Below, piece by piece: positions 7,061 through 15,142 of a stretch of DNA of 23,506 bases (positions are counted from its first letter, which is position 1; every line of letters begins with the position of its first letter). Position numbers and translations under genes: made by a program. The DNA is taken from NCBI GenBank assembly GCA_014730235.1, contig WJIO01000181.1:1-23506 (forward strand). Direction: 5' to 3'. Below the pieces are notes generated by a model, which did no database searches, was not told the DNA's origin, and saw only the letters and a program-made list of their open reading frames with translations. This DNA is from Candidatus Poribacteria bacterium (GTDB lineage: Bacteria; Poribacteria; DTPJ01; WJIO01).

Positions 7061-7560
7061 CAGACGAAATCACTTTGAAAAATCTCTCCATATTCCTATC
7101 TATATCCGTAATAGTTCTAACTGTTTTCTTTTTATTATATCTGAACAATCAAAAGATCTATATGCTTGAGATTGTCAATCCTGAAACTGGCGAATTGGTA
7201 TTCAGCAGGAAAGTTGAACCTTACGATAAATTCACCCTTGAATCCATACATTCCCTGGAACTATCTAACATTATCAACGAATACCAGATCAGCGAAAATT
7301 ATGATATACAATTAGTATCTACCATGTTTTCAGGCCACAGCGCGGGATTACCCTTTAAAACTAAAAAAGGCGAAAAGTTCTCTGTGGATAAAGACGGTAA
7401 ATTTAAAATATCCAACAGATATATTCAAATAAATAAAATACCTTTAAGGGTTCAGCGAAATTATGGTAATGTATTTGTTTATAATGATCTCAGGATAAAT
7501 CTATCAGAAATGTTTAACAACGTATTATTGCATATTCGGGTGAGAATGGAGAATGCCTAA
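7045..7560 (+). CDS. DUF1850 protein of the TAXI-TRAP operon
   Basis: A 171-residue membrane-anchored protein. One transmembrane segment spans about residues 15-34 (SIFLSISVIVLTVFFLLYL), followed by a soluble domain with VNPETGELVFSRKVEPYDKFTLESIHSLELSNIINEY. The conserved HS and NEYQ-type pattern matches DUF1850, which is commonly found between TAXI binding protein and fused permease. Its role in transport is not established. The ATG at 7045 lacks a clear ribosome site; an in-frame TTG at 7075, just ahead of the hydrophobic stretch, is an alternative. The stop abuts the ATG of the permease directly (TAAATG), which implies translational coupling. Confidence 0.8.
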   Translation: MLRRAPDEITLKNLSIFLSISVIVLTVFFLLYLNNQKIYMLEIVNPETGELVFSRKVEPYDKFTLESIHSLELSNIINEYQISENYDIQLVSTMFSGHSAGLPFKTKKGEKFSVDKDGKFKISNRYIQINKIPLRVQRNYGNVFVYNDLRINLSEMFNNVLLHIRVRMENA

Positions 7561-9714
7561 ATGCCAGATGATCTATCTGTAAGCTATGACGAAATAGGGA
7601 AATACGACCCGGAGTTTAGATTCCGTAAAGTAAAGGGTATTGCCGCTATTATTGTAACCGTTATAGCCTGCGGATTATCTATCTTCCATGTTTATACAGC
7701 CGGATTCGGGGCTTTGATGGACATGAAGCATCGCTCTGTCCATCTTACGGTGACTATGCTGTTAATATTTCTGCTTTATCCGGCCAGATATAATGAACGA
7801 ACAAAAGTAAAACACTGGATAGGCGATGGTTTAACAGCTTTGGTCGGCACCGCTGTTGCTGTGTTCGGTCTTAAAGAAATACTGAATTTTCATATAGCAA
7901 TAGGGGTTCCGGTATTCCTTGTGATCACCGGGTTCATTATTTATACCATGCGTGTTAAGTTTTATCGTCAAAAGCACATCCCCTACATTGATATAATCAT
8001 GGCCCTGGCCGGCGCGGTTGTATCCATTTATATCTTTGTGAACTATGAGGGCATTGTGTCCCGGTCTGGCTTGCCCACCAATCTGGATTTAATCTTCGGT
8101 TTATCCGCTATACTGCTAGTCATGGAAGCAACAAGACGGACTATTGGCTGGGATCTACCAGTGTTGGCCTTTTTGTGTCTTATATACGCTTACTTTGGGC
8201 CTTATATGCCGGGATTTTTGTCGCATCGGGGGTATTCGGTCAAGCGCATTATAGAACACATGTACCTGGGCACAGAGGGTATTTACGGCATCCCCTTGGG
8301 TGTTGTGGCCACATACGTCTTTCACTTTGTATTATTCGGCATATTCGTGGCAAAAACTGGGTTAGGGCAGTTATTTATTGACATAGCAATGGCCCTGGCT
8401 GGACGTTCAAAGGGTGGGCCTGCCAAAGTCGCCATTATATCCAGCGGATTGTTAGGATCAATAAACGGTAGTTCAATTGCAAATACCGTAACAACGGGCT
8501 CTTTTACCATACCACTGATGAAGCGTATGGGCTACAGTTCCCGATTTGCCGGTGCTGTTGAAGCAACAGCTTCTACAGGTGGACAGATTACACCGCCCAT
8601 AATGGGTGCGGCGGCTTTTATTATGTCAGAGATGATAGGTATGCCCTATATAAAGATCGCCGCAGCGGCTGCTATTCCCGCGCTTTTGCATTACCTGGGT
8701 ATCGGCACAATGGTTCATCTTCAGGCAGCCAAGGAAGGTCTCAAAGGCATTCCTAAAGAAGACCTGCCAGATATAAAACGATGTCTTATAGACCGGGGAC
8801 ACCTGTTAATACCTCTTGTGGCTGTTATATACCTGCTAATAACCGGGCGCAGTCCTTTCCTTGCGGCTTTCTGGGGAATTACTTCATCAATACTGGTCAG
8901 CTATTTGCGAAAAGAAACCCGTCTAAGCTTAAGGGAGATTATCGAAGCCTTGGAATGGGGAACCCGTAGTTCACTGTCCATAACAGCAGCTTGTGCCTGT
9001 GTTGGATTTATTGTGGGAACGGCCACCCTTACGGGATTGGGATTGAGCTTTGCCAGCATGACTGTTAATCTTGCCAAAAGCACGGCAGGCTTTTTTGCCC
9101 ATCTGGATTTTTTTAACCTGGGCTTCATTAATTTCGGGAATCTGTTTTTTACGCTTCTTTACACTATGGCTGCATGCACTATACTTGGTTCAGGACTTCC
9201 TACCACAGCCACCTATATAATCCTTTCTATGATAGCAGCACCAGCCCTGAGGGATTTTAACATACCATTGCTGGTCTCTCATATGTTTGTGCTTTATTAT
9301 GGTGTTCTGGCTGACGTAACTCCACCTGTAGCCCTGGCGGCTTATGCCGGGGCAGGTCTTGCCGGTTCAAATCCATTCAGAACGGGATTTACTGCGTTTA
9401 AACTGGCCCTGGCCGAAGCAATTGTTCCTTTTGCCTTTGTGTATACCCCCATGTTTCTTCTTCTGGGGTTTGAATGGAAAATGGGAATTATACACATATT
9501 AAGCGTAGCCCTGGGAATTGTAGCCCTGGGCGCTGGTGCTGTGGGATATTTATCAGGCAGACTGGCTGTATGGGAACGGGTATTAATGATCACCAGCACA
9601 ATCTTACTGATTGTTCCAAGCCTGCTGATTAAAGGCATCGGTGCTGTGCTGTTTTTCCTTTTGGTTTTCTATCAGAAAATCATTAATACGTTAAGAAACA
9701 ATAACCGGTTTTAA
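7561..9714 (+). CDS. TRAP transporter permease, fused 4TM/12TM (TAXI type)
   Basis: A polytopic inner-membrane protein of 717 residues combining the small and large TRAP permease parts in one chain. The N-terminal helices (about 25-190) correspond to the DctQ-like part; the rest is DctM-like. Hallmarks are GSINGSSIANTVTTGSFTIP with LMKRMGYS next to it, then EATASTGGQITPPIMGAAAF (about residues 299-350), and a second loop LGSGLPTTATYIILSMIAAP near 543. The family imports solute in symport with cations, fed by the TAXI lipoprotein. Length and order of genes are normal for this class. It ends 38 nt before the convergent ConA-like gene, with no obvious terminator between. Confidence 0.94.
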   Translation: MPDDLSVSYDEIGKYDPEFRFRKVKGIAAIIVTVIACGLSIFHVYTAGFGALMDMKHRSVHLTVTMLLIFLLYPARYNERTKVKHWIGDGLTALVGTAVAVFGLKEILNFHIAIGVPVFLVITGFIIYTMRVKFYRQKHIPYIDIIMALAGAVVSIYIFVNYEGIVSRSGLPTNLDLIFGLSAILLVMEATRRTIGWDLPVLAFLCLIYAYFGPYMPGFLSHRGYSVKRIIEHMYLGTEGIYGIPLGVVATYVFHFVLFGIFVAKTGLGQLFIDIAMALAGRSKGGPAKVAIISSGLLGSINGSSIANTVTTGSFTIPLMKRMGYSSRFAGAVEATASTGGQITPPIMGAAAFIMSEMIGMPYIKIAAAAAIPALLHYLGIGTMVHLQAAKEGLKGIPKEDLPDIKRCLIDRGHLLIPLVAVIYLLITGRSPFLAAFWGITSSILVSYLRKETRLSLREIIEALEWGTRSSLSITAACACVGFIVGTATLTGLGLSFASMTVNLAKSTAGFFAHLDFFNLGFINFGNLFFTLLYTMAACTILGSGLPTTATYIILSMIAAPALRDFNIPLLVSHMFVLYYGVLADVTPPVALAAYAGAGLAGSNPFRTGFTAFKLALAEAIVPFAFVYTPMFLLLGFEWKMGIIHILSVALGIVALGAGAVGYLSGRLAVWERVLMITSTILLIVPSLLIKGIGAVLFFLLVFYQKIINTLRNNNRF

Positions 9715-9752
9715 CCTGGATGAAATCTTTAAAAGCAAGCGAAATTATGTAT

Positions 9753-10442
9753 TTATTCCAAATGCTTTATCTTACTCCATAAAGATGAAAGTATTTTATC
9801 TGAATCTACTGATAAATTGGAATCCAGATCAGGAATATTATCTCCCATTATAATAACATCATCGAACTCTATTTCAGCGCCGCAGCATCCAAGACCAATT
9901 TTTCCAGATGGTAGCATGTTGATCTTGTGAGATACTACCAATTCATCATCAATATAGAAAAGGTAATCAGTTCCTACTACTTCTGCTTTTAATTCATACC
10001 ATCTCCCCATTTCGATATCAGCAAAAGCCCAGTTTTCGTTGCCCCCTCCGTTTAAAACTCCTATACCTACAGTTACAGCGCCTAAAGATGGTCCAAATAC
10101 ATAATAGATATGATTGGTGCCTGGTTCAGATTGCATATGAATACCCAGCATAATTCTGGAAAATGAACCAGGTCTTAACTCTTGAAGCATTCTGGCTTTA
10201 CATGTAACCGTATAGTCTGTCCAGTTATCTTCTCCTATTGTAAGATAGCATATTGTTCTCTGAGCTGAGCCCATATAATGAAGAACTCCATTATTTACTG
10301 ACCATTCACCACACTGCATACCCGGTGTGCAGTTATGGGGTGACCAGCCATTGAAATCCCCATCATTAAAATCATCAATCAACAATCCTGACCAAACTGG
10401 CGTAACAAATAATATAAAAAACAGAATAAACGTAAATTTCAT
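9753..10442 (-). CDS. Secreted ConA-like (DUF1080/LamG-type) domain protein
   Basis: A 229-residue exported protein. Signal peptide MKFTFILFFILFVTPVWS (about 1-18), then one beta-sandwich domain (about 20-200) starting LLIDDFNDGDFNGW and including GEWSVNNGVLHYMG, DYTVTCKARML, HIYYVFGP, RWYELKAEVVG and SGKIGLGC. This resembles the 3-keto-disaccharide hydrolase/DUF1080 or LamG fold. The tail ends SSLWSKIKHLE, a motif shared with two other proteins here. Its domain is close in sequence, gap by gap, to the C-terminal half of the upstream sigma factor, so the two are paralogues. Its ATG overlaps the sigma stop (TAATG), implying coupled translation. It may bind or act on a glycan; no catalytic residues can be assigned. 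Confidence 0.82.
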   Translation of the reverse strand: MKFTFILFFILFVTPVWSGLLIDDFNDGDFNGWSPHNCTPGMQCGEWSVNNGVLHYMGSAQRTICYLTIGEDNWTDYTVTCKARMLQELRPGSFSRIMLGIHMQSEPGTNHIYYVFGPSLGAVTVGIGVLNGGGNENWAFADIEMGRWYELKAEVVGTDYLFYIDDELVVSHKINMLPSGKIGLGCCGAEIEFDDVIIMGDNIPDLDSNLSVDSDKILSSLWSKIKHLE

Positions 10443-11587
10443 TATTTCCTCCTTATCTTACCCCATGAAGAGAAAAATCTTCCTGTTATTGGAATAGGTT
10501 TATGTCCTATATCCGAATATTTCTCATCCATTAGCTCTATTTGCGCATTTTCCAATTCAATCTCAGCGCAGGCGCACCCAATGCCAAGTCTGCCAGATTT
10601 ATATTTCTGGATTTCATGCTCTACCACCAGATTATCATTTATGAAGAACCTGTGTTTACAGCCTATAACTTCAGCTTTCAATCTATACCATTTTTCCATT
10701 TCAAATTTAATAACTTCCCAATTTTCGTTGGAACCACCATTATTTTGAAATACACCAATACCGGCTGAATCTCCCCAAGGGGTTGGACCCATTACATAAT
10801 ATACATGCTCATTCCTTGGCATCTCTGTCATACGAACGCCAAATATAATCCTGGAAAACTTCCACATAGGTTTTAGCATCCGGGCATTACAGGTAATAGT
10901 GTAATCTCGCCATGAATTATCTCCTAATGTTAAATAGGAAATAGAGCGTTGTTTTGTACCACTATAATGTAATATCCCATCCTTGATAGACCATATACCT
11001 GTCCTAGCATCTGGAATACAGCTATATGGTATCCAGTTATAAATATTGTTATTCATTATTCTGAAGAACTCCTCTGTAAGCTGTACTCGCGCTCTGCTTA
11101 AACGCTTCCTTACCGCGACGGGAGATATATTAAGAAATTCTGCAATTTGGATACTATTCATTCCGCCAATGTAACGCAGCATTAAAACCTGACTTGATAT
11201 TTCTGACAGCGAATCCAGTGCTTCCTGAATAAATTCCTGCATCAAAGCTTCACGATACCTGTATACGGCCGTAGAGTACAGCTCTTTTGAAGATTGATCC
11301 TCTATATATCTGTTATCAAGGCGATTGGATTTATCCCGGAAGAAATTTTTACATGTATTTGTAGTGATAACATAAAGCCATGAAGAAAACTTGTCTTTTA
11401 TTTTTAAATCTGATAGATTTTTGTATGCTTTAGCAAAAACTTCTTGAGTAATATCCTCAGCATCATGAAAGTTACGAGTTTTTGAATAAGAAAGGGAATA
11501 AATTGAAGCTCTATATTTATTTACCAAAAAATCAAATGCTATTTTATCTCCGTTAAGACACTTCTCAATATAATATTTATCATTCAT
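10442..11587 (-). CDS. ECF-type RNA polymerase sigma factor fused to a ConA-like domain
   Basis: A 381-residue fusion. Region 2 (about 15-85) contains AFDFLVNKYRASIYSL, NFHDAEDITQEVFAKAYKNL and FSSWLYVITTNTCKNFFRD. Region 4 (about 120-172) has LSEISSQVLMLRYIGGMNSI and QIAEFLNISPVAVRKRLSRA. No linker or membrane helix follows; from about residue 180 the chain enters a domain like that of the next gene (NNNIYNWIPYS, GIWSIKDGILHYSG, DYTITCNARML, HVYYVMGP, KWYRLKAEVIG). The end reads FFSSWGKIRRK. The ATG at 11587 is preferred because AGGAGG (complement of 11598-11603) lies 10 nt upstream; an in-frame TTG at 11596 is too close to it. Ordinary ECF factors are about 180-200 residues, so the added half is unusual. 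It may sense a ligand directly; no anti-sigma gene is nearby. Confidence 0.88.
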   Translation of the reverse strand: MNDKYYIEKCLNGDKIAFDFLVNKYRASIYSLSYSKTRNFHDAEDITQEVFAKAYKNLSDLKIKDKFSSWLYVITTNTCKNFFRDKSNRLDNRYIEDQSSKELYSTAVYRYREALMQEFIQEALDSLSEISSQVLMLRYIGGMNSIQIAEFLNISPVAVRKRLSRARVQLTEEFFRIMNNNIYNWIPYSCIPDARTGIWSIKDGILHYSGTKQRSISYLTLGDNSWRDYTITCNARMLKPMWKFSRIIFGVRMTEMPRNEHVYYVMGPTPWGDSAGIGVFQNNGGSNENWEVIKFEMEKWYRLKAEVIGCKHRFFINDNLVVEHEIQKYKSGRLGIGCACAEIELENAQIELMDEKYSDIGHKPIPITGRFFSSWGKIRRK

Positions 11588-11651
11588 ATTAGGCAATCCT
11601 CCTATAGAAATATATTTAATCTAATGACACAGAAAAAGGTCAAAGTGTGAC

Positions 11652-11701
11652 ATTGATTTCTCATTTTTTTTATTTTAATAGTTAAAAATAGAGAAATCAA
11701 T
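11652..11701. promoter_or_regulatory. Inverted repeat, possible operator between sigma and nfeD genes
   Basis: ATTGATTTCTC (11652-11662) and GAGAAATCAAT (11691-11701) are a perfect 11-bp inverted repeat with a 28-nt AT-rich, partly self-complementary centre. It overlaps the putative sigma-gene promoter and touches the -35 box of the nfeD promoter, so a bound dimer could control both. Confidence 0.45.
11672..11700 (-). promoter_or_regulatory. Candidate promoter of the sigma-ConA operon
   Basis: Read on the minus strand: TTGATT (11695-11700), 17-nt spacer, TAAAAT (11672-11677). Matches are four of six and five of six to the sigma70 consensus. Its -35 directly abuts the -35 of the divergent promoter. 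The AT-richness makes a chance match possible. Confidence 0.42.
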
Positions 11702-11729
11702 TGAAATAGAGACCATTCTGAGTTATAAT
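11701..11729 (+). promoter_or_regulatory. Sigma70-type promoter of nfeD-slipin operon
   Basis: TTGAAA (11701-11706), 17-nt spacer, TATAAT (11724-11729): five of six and six of six. The predicted start near 11736 gives a leader of about 75 nt to the nfeD ATG. Confidence 0.75.
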
Positions 11730-11811
11730 TAAGAAGGCGTAAATATAACAGAAGACATATCAATTATCAATTCCCGCCTCTCACAAACAGGCTTATAGGC
11801 CGTGATCTAAA

Positions 11812-13113
11812 ATGAAAAAATATATACTGCCCTTTATTCTTTTCCTTCTTATTCTTGGAATGGCTGATTCAGCCCTTTGTTGGGTTAGTCTGCTTGAATT
11901 CGATAATCTTGTCATTAACCCAGTAACTTCGGGATTTATCACCCGATCTATAACCCGGGCCAATGAGGATGGTGCGGAATGTCTTATTATCAGGCTGGAT
12001 ACTCCCGGCGGATTGCAGAAATCTATGGAGGATATTTATAAGGCCATTCTCGTGTCACCGCTGCCTATTGTGGTTTATGTGGCCCCGGAAGGCGCTCAGG
12101 CTACCTCTGCGGGTGTTTTTATAGCTTTAAGCGCCCATGTAGTGGCCATGGCCCCAACCACGAAGATCGGCTCTGCTCATCCTGTAGCTGTAGGCGGTGG
12201 GCAGATGGATGATGACGTTAAAAACAAGATAATCGAACATACAGTGGCAGAGGTTAAAAAGATAGCCGAAAAACGTGGAAGAAACGTGGAATGGGCTGAA
12301 AAAGCCGTAAGAGACAGCATATCATCCACATGGACAGAAGCCCTGGAACAGAACGTAATTGATTTTGTAGCCGAAGATATGGGGGAACTCCTGGAAAAAT
12401 TGGATGGTATGGAAGTAAAAACAGAAGCTGGTGAACGCGTATTAAATACTCGTTATGCGGAAGTGCGGCGGGTGAAGATGAATCTGCGGGATCGGTTGCT
12501 GAACATAATATCAGATCCTAATATTGCATACATGCTGCTTATATTAGGTTTCTATGGTATCTTCTTCGAGTTGTCCAATCCCGGTTCTATATTTCCGGGT
12601 GTTGCCGGTGCGATTTCCATTATTTTGGCTTTGTTTGCTCTTCAGACATTACCCATAAACTATGCCGGACTGCTGTTAATTCTGTTGGCTCTGGTGCTAT
12701 TTATCCTTGAAGTAAAGGTAGTAAGTTATGGTATACTCAGTATAGGGGGGATAATATCAATGCTGATAGGCTCTATAATGTTAATCGATTCGGCTGAACC
12801 TTTTGCTTATATATTTAAAATATCCTGGCAAATAATCCTCCCTGCTGTGCTGGTAACGGCGGGATTTTTTATACTGGGAATGATATTGGTGATAAAAACT
12901 CATAGAAAAAAGTCAATTACCGGAAAGCAAGGGCTTATGGGTGCTGTTGGTGTATGTGAAAGGGAAATCAATCCGGAGGGGAAAATTTTCCTGCACGGTG
13001 AAATTTGGAATGGCATAAGCGACGAGGTCATTCTTCCAAAAGAGAAAGTTAGGGTTATTGGAGCGGAAGGATTAACCTTAAAAGTTGAAAAACTGAAAGA
13101 TAAGGAGATTTAA
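11812..13113 (+). CDS. nfeD: NfeD family membrane-bound ClpP-class serine protease (long form)
   Basis: A 433-residue protein. Signal sequence about 1-23. The protease domain (about 25-200) has RLDTPGG, then EGAQATSAGVFIALSAHVVA with the nucleophile at S99, then IGSAHPVAVGG. The expected general-base lysine falls in DDDVKNKIIEH (K137 or K139; K139 fits the PH1510 pattern better). Several membrane helices follow (about 235-360, e.g. IAYMLLILGFYGIFF, AGLLLILLALVLFILEV). A C-terminal OB-fold NfeD domain (about 370-430, GKQGLMGAVGVCEREINPEG) completes the long form. The family cleaves hydrophobic C-termini of slipin partners and works in membrane quality control. The next gene is the slipin partner, 3 nt away, as usual. 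The ribosome site before the ATG is weak. Confidence 0.94.
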   Translation: MKKYILPFILFLLILGMADSALCWVSLLEFDNLVINPVTSGFITRSITRANEDGAECLIIRLDTPGGLQKSMEDIYKAILVSPLPIVVYVAPEGAQATSAGVFIALSAHVVAMAPTTKIGSAHPVAVGGGQMDDDVKNKIIEHTVAEVKKIAEKRGRNVEWAEKAVRDSISSTWTEALEQNVIDFVAEDMGELLEKLDGMEVKTEAGERVLNTRYAEVRRVKMNLRDRLLNIISDPNIAYMLLILGFYGIFFELSNPGSIFPGVAGAISIILALFALQTLPINYAGLLLILLALVLFILEVKVVSYGILSIGGIISMLIGSIMLIDSAEPFAYIFKISWQIILPAVLVTAGFFILGMILVIKTHRKKSITGKQGLMGAVGVCEREINPEGKIFLHGEIWNGISDEVILPKEKVRVIGAEGLTLKVEKLKDKEI

Positions 13114-13116
13114 GAT

Positions 13117-13938
13117 ATGCTGGACATATGGCAAATGGCTGTTGGACAGATAGGCAGTGATGGTGGTATATCCCCATGGATGTGGATGATACCAATCGTT
13201 ATTGTTGTTATTATTATACTGGTGAATTCTATTCGTATAATAAAAGAATATGAACGAGGTGTGGTGCTGAGGTTTGGTAAATTCCACATGACAAAAGAAC
13301 CGGGTTTCAGATTGATCTTTCCATGGATTGATAGAATGACTAAAATACCCATCCGTATTGTTACTATGGATGTCCAATCCCAGGAAGTTATAACAAAGGA
13401 CAATGTATCAGTCAAGGTTAATGCTGTTGCATATTTTAGAGTTGTAGATCCCGAGAAAGCCTTTTTAGAAGTAGAGGAATACTTACAGGCTACATCACAG
13501 ATAGCTCAGACAACCCTTCGGAGCGTTCTTGGTCAAGTTTCACTGGACGATGTTCTTTCTAATAGAGAAGAGATCAATATGGAACTTCAAACCATTGTGG
13601 ATAAACTTACCGACCCCTGGGGCGTAAAAGTTACAGCAGTGGAAGTTAAAGACGTGGAATTAACCGAACAGCTTACCAGGGCAATGGCGAGGGAAGCTGA
13701 AGCTGAGAGAGAAAGAAGGGCCAAGGTAATACATGCAGACGGTGAATTCGAAGCTTCTCAGAGATTATCGGATGCTGCCAGCATAATATCCAAAGAACCA
13801 GCCGCACTTCAGTTGAGATACTTACAGACATTGACGGAAATATCGGTGGAGAAAAACTCTACTATAATATTCCCTCTGCCAATAGAGGTAATAAGACCAA
13901 TCATGGATATTATGGACAAAAAGAATAAGCGAGAATAG
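13117..13938 (+). CDS. Slipin (stomatin/SPFH/Band 7 protein)
   Basis: A 273-residue membrane-anchored scaffold protein. One transmembrane segment (about 21-42, [20 protein letters not shown]) precedes the SPFH domain: [59 protein letters not shown] charged helical region ([14 protein letters not shown]) follows. Slipins oligomerise in the membrane and are substrates or partners of NfeD proteases. The ribosome site AAGGAG lies within the end of nfeD, 3 nt between the two genes, so they are translated together. Length and domain order are normal. Confidence 0.94.
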   Translation: MLDIWQMAVGQIGSDGGISPWMWMIPIVIVVIIILVNSIRIIKEYERGVVLRFGKFHMTKEPGFRLIFPWIDRMTKIPIRIVTMDVQSQEVITKDNVSVKVNAVAYFRVVDPEKAFLEVEEYLQATSQIAQTTLRSVLGQVSLDDVLSNREEINMELQTIVDKLTDPWGVKVTAVEVKDVELTEQLTRAMAREAEAERERRAKVIHADGEFEASQRLSDAASIISKEPAALQLRYLQTLTEISVEKNSTIIFPLPIEVIRPIMDIMDKKNKRE

Positions 13939-13950
13939 ATATATAATCTC

Positions 13951-13994
13951 TATATTTTCACCTGTTGGTTAATTAACCAACAGGTGAAAATATA
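13951..13994. repeat. Perfect 44-bp palindrome without loop
   Basis: TATATTTTCACCTGTTGGTT AA followed at once by its full complement: two 22-bp arms, no spacer. In RNA the U-tract would come before and the A-tract after the stem, the reverse of a canonical rho-independent terminator on either strand. A TATAAT (13991-13996) overlaps its right edge, so it could be an operator for the next gene or a cruciform-forming site. Confidence 0.7.
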
Positions 13995-14017
13995 ATTCAA
14001 TAAGCGATATATTTAAG

Positions 14018-14335
14018 ATGAATAACTACACACCACTTAAATTATTAAAGCTGATATATCATATACCAAATTTTATAAGGCTTTTCTGGAGACTTCTTAA
14101 AGACCCAAGGGTGCCAGCCTATAAAAAGATATTGCCAGTAACTGCAGGTATCATTTGTATTGGATATATTATCTTTCCCTTTGATTTTTTACCTGACCCT
14201 TATGCTTTTATAGGCCACCTGGACGATACTACCGTAGTATTATTTATAATGGTTCCCAGTATATGGATATTTGTAAAATCATGTCCTAAAGACCTGGTAA
14301 AGGAACACTCTCATCAAATCAGTCAAAGACGATAG
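14018..14335 (+). CDS. DUF1232 (YkvA-like) small membrane protein
   Basis: A 105-residue protein with the DUF1232 core: LKDPRVPAYKKILPVTAGII, then YIIFPFDFLPDPYAFIGHLDD. One or two hydrophobic segments flank it (about 45-60 and 75-92). The function of the family is not established; it is found in many bacteria as a small membrane-associated protein. No strong ribosome site is visible before the ATG. The gene ends 16 nt before the metallophosphoesterase gene and may be co-transcribed with it. Confidence 0.85.
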   Translation: MNNYTPLKLLKLIYHIPNFIRLFWRLLKDPRVPAYKKILPVTAGIICIGYIIFPFDFLPDPYAFIGHLDDTTVVLFIMVPSIWIFVKSCPKDLVKEHSHQISQRR

Positions 14336-14351
14336 ATATTAGATTGGAAAT

Positions 14352-15092
14352 ATGAAATACTTTATTCTAAGTGATATACATAGCAACCTGGAAGCTTTAC
14401 AGTCGGTTATGTTTAAATCCAAAACCATCAGGATAGATGAATATGTTTTTCTGGGAGATTTAGTCGGATATGGTGCTAATCCTAACCAAGTGGTGGATAT
14501 AGTAAAAAAACTAGAACCAATTATTGCCGTTAGAGGAAATCACGATAAAGCTGCTGTAGAGCTTTCTGATGCCAGCGACTTTAATTATGCGGCAAAGGAC
14601 GCGGCCTTGTGGACTCGTGATAAACTATCAAAAGAAAATAAAGGATATGTAAAACAATTATCGGAAGGGCCTGTTGATCAGGATGATTTATTTTGCATTA
14701 TGCACGGCTCTCCCTGGGATGAAGAATATTATATACTAAGCCCAAGATCAGTGTATAAAGCTATTGAATATTCGGATAAACAGGTTAAATTTTTTGGGCA
14801 TACTCATATCCCCGTTATATGGTCTTTGAAGACAAATGAGCTAAGCGGTCAGGCTGTAAAATCTGATTACCATAAGCTATCCATTGACGAAGATACTAAA
14901 TATCTCATTAATCCCGGCTCTGTGGGTCAACCCAGGGATAATATACCTAAAGCCTCTATGGTAGTATTTGATACTGATAAAATGGAGATAGAATTTTTCA
15001 GGTTAGATTACAATATCGAGGAAACTCAAAGAAAAATAATAAAGGCAGAACTTACACCTTATTTAGCAGAGAGATTGTCCTATGGCAGATAA
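14352..15092 (+). CDS. Calcineurin-like metallophosphoesterase (YfcE/MJ0936 type)
   Basis: A 246-residue cytoplasmic phosphodiesterase. All five metal-binding motifs are visible: SDIHSN (D8, H10), LGDLVGYG (D36), RGNHD (N63, H64), MHGSP (H118) and FGHTHIP (H150, H152), followed by NPGSVGQPRD. This set matches the YfcE/MJ0936-like branch, which hydrolyses phosphodiesters such as cyclic nucleotides or nucleotide derivatives in vitro; the true substrate is unknown. The gene is preceded closely by the DUF1232 gene and followed after 50 nt by the LamG gene, which has its own strong ribosome site. Confidence 0.9.
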   Translation: MKYFILSDIHSNLEALQSVMFKSKTIRIDEYVFLGDLVGYGANPNQVVDIVKKLEPIIAVRGNHDKAAVELSDASDFNYAAKDAALWTRDKLSKENKGYVKQLSEGPVDQDDLFCIMHGSPWDEEYYILSPRSVYKAIEYSDKQVKFFGHTHIPVIWSLKTNELSGQAVKSDYHKLSIDEDTKYLINPGSVGQPRDNIPKASMVVFDTDKMEIEFFRLDYNIEETQRKIIKAELTPYLAERLSYGR

Positions 15093-15142
15093 TTTCAGGA
15101 TCAAAAGCTAAATTTTAAATTTCTTTTTGGGGGAGATCAGGG

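Noticed and set aside
13078-13415. Two reverse-strand ORFs of about 100 residues
   Set aside because: They overlap the end of nfeD and the start of the slipin gene, both strongly supported; low-complexity N and I runs mark them as shadows.
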